In this document: in pieces, positions 14,500 through 16,806 of the stretch | Position numbering within the stretch: position 1 is the first letter of the stretch | Layout of the letters: each line of letters opens with the position of its first letter | Assembly (NCBI GenBank): GCA_900549295.1 | Contig: URNG01000069.1 | Coordinates: forward strand, 1-16,806 | Length of the DNA: 16,806 bases | Source: an uncultured Rhodocyclaceae bacterium | GTDB taxonomy: Bacteria; Pseudomonadota; Gammaproteobacteria; Burkholderiales; Rhodocyclaceae | Direction of reading: 5' to 3' | The notes under the pieces: model-generated | The model's input: only the letters and a program-made list of their open reading frames with translations | Database searches by the model: none | What the model was told of the DNA's origin: nothing | Program-made: the position numbers and the translations under genes

Positions 14500-15714
14500 T
14501 CACTCGCTTTGCCCTGCGCCAACCGGCAGGATCATGACAAATTCGGCCCCTGTCGTGCCCTTTGCGCCCCTTGCAACGGCATCTTTCGACGGCGGAGAGA
14601 GTTCGATCGTACCACCATGGGCACGTGCCACGCCGCGCGCAATGGCCAGCCCCAGGCCCGTTCCCTGGCCCTTGGTGGTAAAGAAAGGCTCGAAAATACG
14701 TTCCCGTTTTTCCTCCGGCACCCCGGAGCCGCTGTCGCGCACCGTAAACATCACGGTTTCCGGGCAGATTTTGCCGCCCAGGTAAATTTTGCCGCCTGCC
14801 GGCGTGGCCTGCAGCGCGTTTTCCAGAAGATTCACCAGCGCACCGGCCAGGGCTTTGCGGCTGCCCACGATTTCGCTTGCCGCGCAGGCATCCTCAAGCA
14901 CGAATTCGACGCCTTGGGCGCGCATCAGGGGCTCCATGGTCTGGCCCACCTCGGCGAGCAAATCGCTCGCCGGCAGCACGTCCCGGCCAATGCTTTCGCC
15001 CCGGGCATAGAGCAGCACGTCCTGAATCAGGCGCTCCAGGCGCTTCAACTGGCTGCTCGCCTTTTCTGAAAATTTCAGGCGCGCCGCGTCATTCATTGCC
15101 GGCTGCCCGAGGTTAGCGGTATACAAAAGTGCCGCCGCCAGCGGCGTGCGCAACTGGTGGGCGAGCGAGGCGGCCATTTCGCCCATCGCCGCCAGCCGCT
15201 GGCTGCGTCCCAGTTCTTCCTTCATCCGCTGCGCCGCCGTGATGTCATGGATCACGAGAATCTTGCCATCCCCCGAGGCCAGCACGCTTTCCGCCATCGA
15301 GAGGTGGCGCTCGCCCAGGCGCCACTCGCCGGCCGTCAGCGTCGGTTCGAGAAAACGCCCGACCACATCCCCCCAATGCGCCCCCAGCACGGCGGAACCG
15401 AACATCGTCAGCGCCGCCGGATTGAGCGCCGTCACCCGCGCCAGCGCGTCGAGCAGAATCACCCCTGCCGGCAAGGCGTCGAGCAGCGAAGACAGGCGCT
15501 CGGAAAGCGCTTCCTTTTCCCGGTACTGGCGGCGCAACTCACCGTTGGCCACCGCCAGTTCCTCGGTCAGCGACGCCACCTTGCCCTGCAAAGCCTCATA
15601 GGCCCGCGTCAGATCAGCCGACACCTGATTGAACATGGCAAAGGCACGCTGCAATTCGGCGGCCTTGTCCGGATGTTGCGGGTCGAGCAGCAGTTGGGAA
15701 GGCAATTCTGTCAT
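14500..15714 (-). CDS. flrB: Flagellar sensor histidine kinase FlrB/FleS
   Basis: The protein has 404 residues. There is no membrane segment, so it is a cytosolic kinase like other FlrB/FleS proteins. Residues about 17-78 are a coiled coil; 74-160 is a PAS domain (LLDALPAGVILLDALARVTALNPAA; VIHDITA at the end); HisKA has SLAHQLRTPLA with His186; HATPase_c has the N box NLLENALQ (295-302), G1 DSGSGVP (327-333), FFTTK (344-348) and G2 GTGLGLAI (351-358). All residues for autophosphorylation are present. It should phosphorylate FlrC, encoded 11 bases downstream; the signal in related systems is thought to be basal-body assembly state. There is no Shine-Dalgarno before ATG 15714. It is divergent from fliF across a 162-base control region. 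Confidence 0.92.
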   Translation of the reverse strand: MTELPSQLLLDPQHPDKAAELQRAFAMFNQVSADLTRAYEALQGKVASLTEELAVANGELRRQYREKEALSERLSSLLDALPAGVILLDALARVTALNPAALTMFGSAVLGAHWGDVVGRFLEPTLTAGEWRLGERHLSMAESVLASGDGKILVIHDITAAQRMKEELGRSQRLAAMGEMAASLAHQLRTPLAAALLYTANLGQPAMNDAARLKFSEKASSQLKRLERLIQDVLLYARGESIGRDVLPASDLLAEVGQTMEPLMRAQGVEFVLEDACAASEIVGSRKALAGALVNLLENALQATPAGGKIYLGGKICPETVMFTVRDSGSGVPEEKRERIFEPFFTTKGQGTGLGLAIARGVARAHGGTIELSPPSKDAVARGAKGTTGAEFVMILPVGAGQSE

Positions 15715-15775
15715 TTAAAATAGGCCAAACAGGTGAAAGCGGGATGCCGATTAGTGAAATGGGCGTCGGTAATAG

Positions 15776-15788
15776 TAGAATAATTCTA
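15776..15788. promoter_or_regulatory. Palindrome in the flrB-fliF divergent region, candidate operator
   Basis: TAGAAT (15776-15781) and ATTCTA (15783-15788) form a perfect 6-bp inverted repeat around one base. It sits in the AT-rich middle of the 162-base gap between divergent flrB and fliF, a typical place for a shared regulator site. The binding protein is unknown and chance is possible. Confidence 0.3.
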
Positions 15789-15796
15789 GGAAAGTT

Positions 15797-15811
15797 TGGC
15801 TTCGCAATTGA
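15797..15811 (+). promoter_or_regulatory. Weak sigma-54-like site upstream of fliF
   Basis: TGGCTTCGCAATTGA has the -24 TGGC and TTG at the right distance, but the -12 GC dinucleotide is GA, so it breaks the most conserved position. It is the best sigma-54-like match before fliF and is offered only as a candidate; it lies 66 bases before ATG 15877. Confidence 0.22.
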
Positions 15812-15876
15812 TTCTTCTGATTTTCTCTCCAATTCCCTGACCCTTCCCTCCTTTTTCACCCTTGATCTGAGCACGC

Positions 15877-16806
15877 ATGGCCGTCAGCACTGAAACCACT
15901 GCAGGAAGCATCCCCCCGGAAAATCCGGCGGCCCGCCTGCGTGAGGCTTTCAACCGTCTGAACGGCCAGCAGCGCATCGGCCTCATCGTCGCCATCGCCG
16001 CCATCGTTGCGGTCGTCGTCGGCTCCATCCTGTGGAGCCGCCAGCCCGATTTCAAAGTGCTGTTTTCCAATCTCGGCGAAAAAGACGGCGGCAGCATCAT
16101 TGCCGTGCTCGAAAAACAGAATACGCCGTACAAACTCTCTCCGAGCGGTGCCATCATGGTGCATGCCGATCAGGTGCATCAGGTGCGCCTGAAACTTGCG
16201 GCGCAAGGCTTGCCACATGGCGGCATGGTCGGTTTCGAGCTGATGGAGAACCAGAAATTCGGCATCAGCCAGTTTGCCGAGCAGGTGAATTACCAGCGCG
16301 GCCTGGAAGGTGAGTTGGCGCGCACCATCATGTCGATCGGCGCGGTGCAGGCGGCGCGCGTGCATCTGGCCATCCCCAAACCCAGCGTCTTCGTGCGCGA
16401 GGAACTGAAACCCACCGCCTCCGTGATGCTCAGTCTCTACCCCGGACGGGCCCTGGATGCGGCGCAGGTGGCCGGCATCACCCACCTCATTTCCTCCAGC
16501 GTGCCGCAATTGCAGGCGGGCAACGTCAGCATCCTCGACCAGAACGGCAGCCTGCTTTCCTCGCTGAAGAACAAGCTCACCGAGGCCGGCCTGGACGCCA
16601 CCCAGATCAAGTACGTGCGCGAAATCGAAAACGGCATCAGCACGCGCATCGAGCAAATTCTCAAACCGATGCTGGGTTCGGACAATTTCAAGGTGCAGGT
16701 CGCCGCCGACGTCGATTTTTCGCAAAGCGAGCAGACCGCCGAAACCTTCCGCCCCAACAACACGCCGGAAGCCAGCGCCATCCGCAGCCGGCAGAACAGC
16801 GAAACC
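15877..16806 (+). CDS. fliF: Flagellar MS-ring protein FliF, 3'-truncated by the window
   Basis: There are 310 residues from ATG 15877 to the window edge, with no stop; full FliF is about 550. FliF forms the inner-membrane MS-ring on which the motor and export gate assemble. Residues 34-53 (IGLIVAIAAIVAVVVGSILW) are the first membrane segment. The YscJ-like ring-building domain follows: DFKVLFSNLGEKDGGSII (58-75), GLPHGGMVGFELME (111-124), FGISQFAEQVNYQRGLEGEL (128-147), RVHLAIPKPSVFVRE (161-175) and ASVMLSLYPG (181-190). The later part (about 245-310) is the start of the FliF C domain. No Shine-Dalgarno precedes the ATG; the leader is a pyrimidine tract. It is divergent from flrB and presumably heads the fliF operon beyond the window. 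Confidence 0.95.
   Translation, partial: MAVSTETTAGSIPPENPAARLREAFNRLNGQQRIGLIVAIAAIVAVVVGSILWSRQPDFKVLFSNLGEKDGGSIIAVLEKQNTPYKLSPSGAIMVHADQVHQVRLKLAAQGLPHGGMVGFELMENQKFGISQFAEQVNYQRGLEGELARTIMSIGAVQAARVHLAIPKPSVFVREELKPTASVMLSLYPGRALDAAQVAGITHLISSSVPQLQAGNVSILDQNGSLLSSLKNKLTEAGLDATQIKYVREIENGISTRIEQILKPMLGSDNFKVQVAADVDFSQSEQTAETFRPNNTPEASAIRSRQNSET

Noticed and set aside
15846..15858. Perfect Shine-Dalgarno AAAGGAGG on the - strand inside the flrB-fliF gap
   Set aside because: No start codon lies 5-10 bases downstream on that strand, and the frame beyond runs into flrB without a recognisable protein.

Overview
The window is a high-GC (roughly 60-65%) flagellar gene cluster, most like a motile betaproteobacterium. 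Rhodocyclales or a close relative is my inference from gene order and from sigma-54/FlrBC-type control. No rRNA, tRNA, insertion sequence or CRISPR array was seen. Coding density is high; the largest gene-free gaps are 256, 241 and 234 bases.

Left part (1-5334): a sugar-transfer and modification block next to the flagellins. A 5'-truncated, divergent GT41 (O-GlcNAc transferase-like) protein without the usual catalytic motifs overlaps a StrF-like GT2-type glycosyltransferase on the + strand. They converge on a lower-GC SAM methyltransferase. Upstream of that, also on the - strand, is a full TPR-GT41 (SPINDLY/OGT) enzyme with all its motifs. By position these are best read as flagellin O-glycosylation and glycan-tailoring genes.

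Middle part (5473-12646, all +): two short, closely related flagellins. The first is preceded by a good sigma-54 promoter and the second by a sigma-28-like promoter; each is followed by an intrinsic terminator. Then come flaG, fliD (cap), fliS and fliT (chaperones for flagellin and cap), a FliK-like protein, a stand-alone FlhB C-terminal-domain protein, a YcgR/PilZ c-di-GMP brake and a small unrecognised membrane protein. An unexpected 12-bp perfect hairpin with a U-rich tail sits inside the fliS coding sequence, built from codons unlike the surrounding usage.

Right part (12693-16806): fliE, flrC and flrB on the - strand (transcribed flrB, flrC, then fliE, which has its own strong sigma-54 promoter), and fliF divergently on the + strand, cut by the window end. 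FlrB (sensor kinase) phosphorylates FlrC (sigma-54 activator), which would switch on the sigma-54 promoters at fliE and the first flagellin. FliE and FliF begin the basal body, later proteins complete hook, filament and cap, and YcgR slows the motor when c-di-GMP is high.
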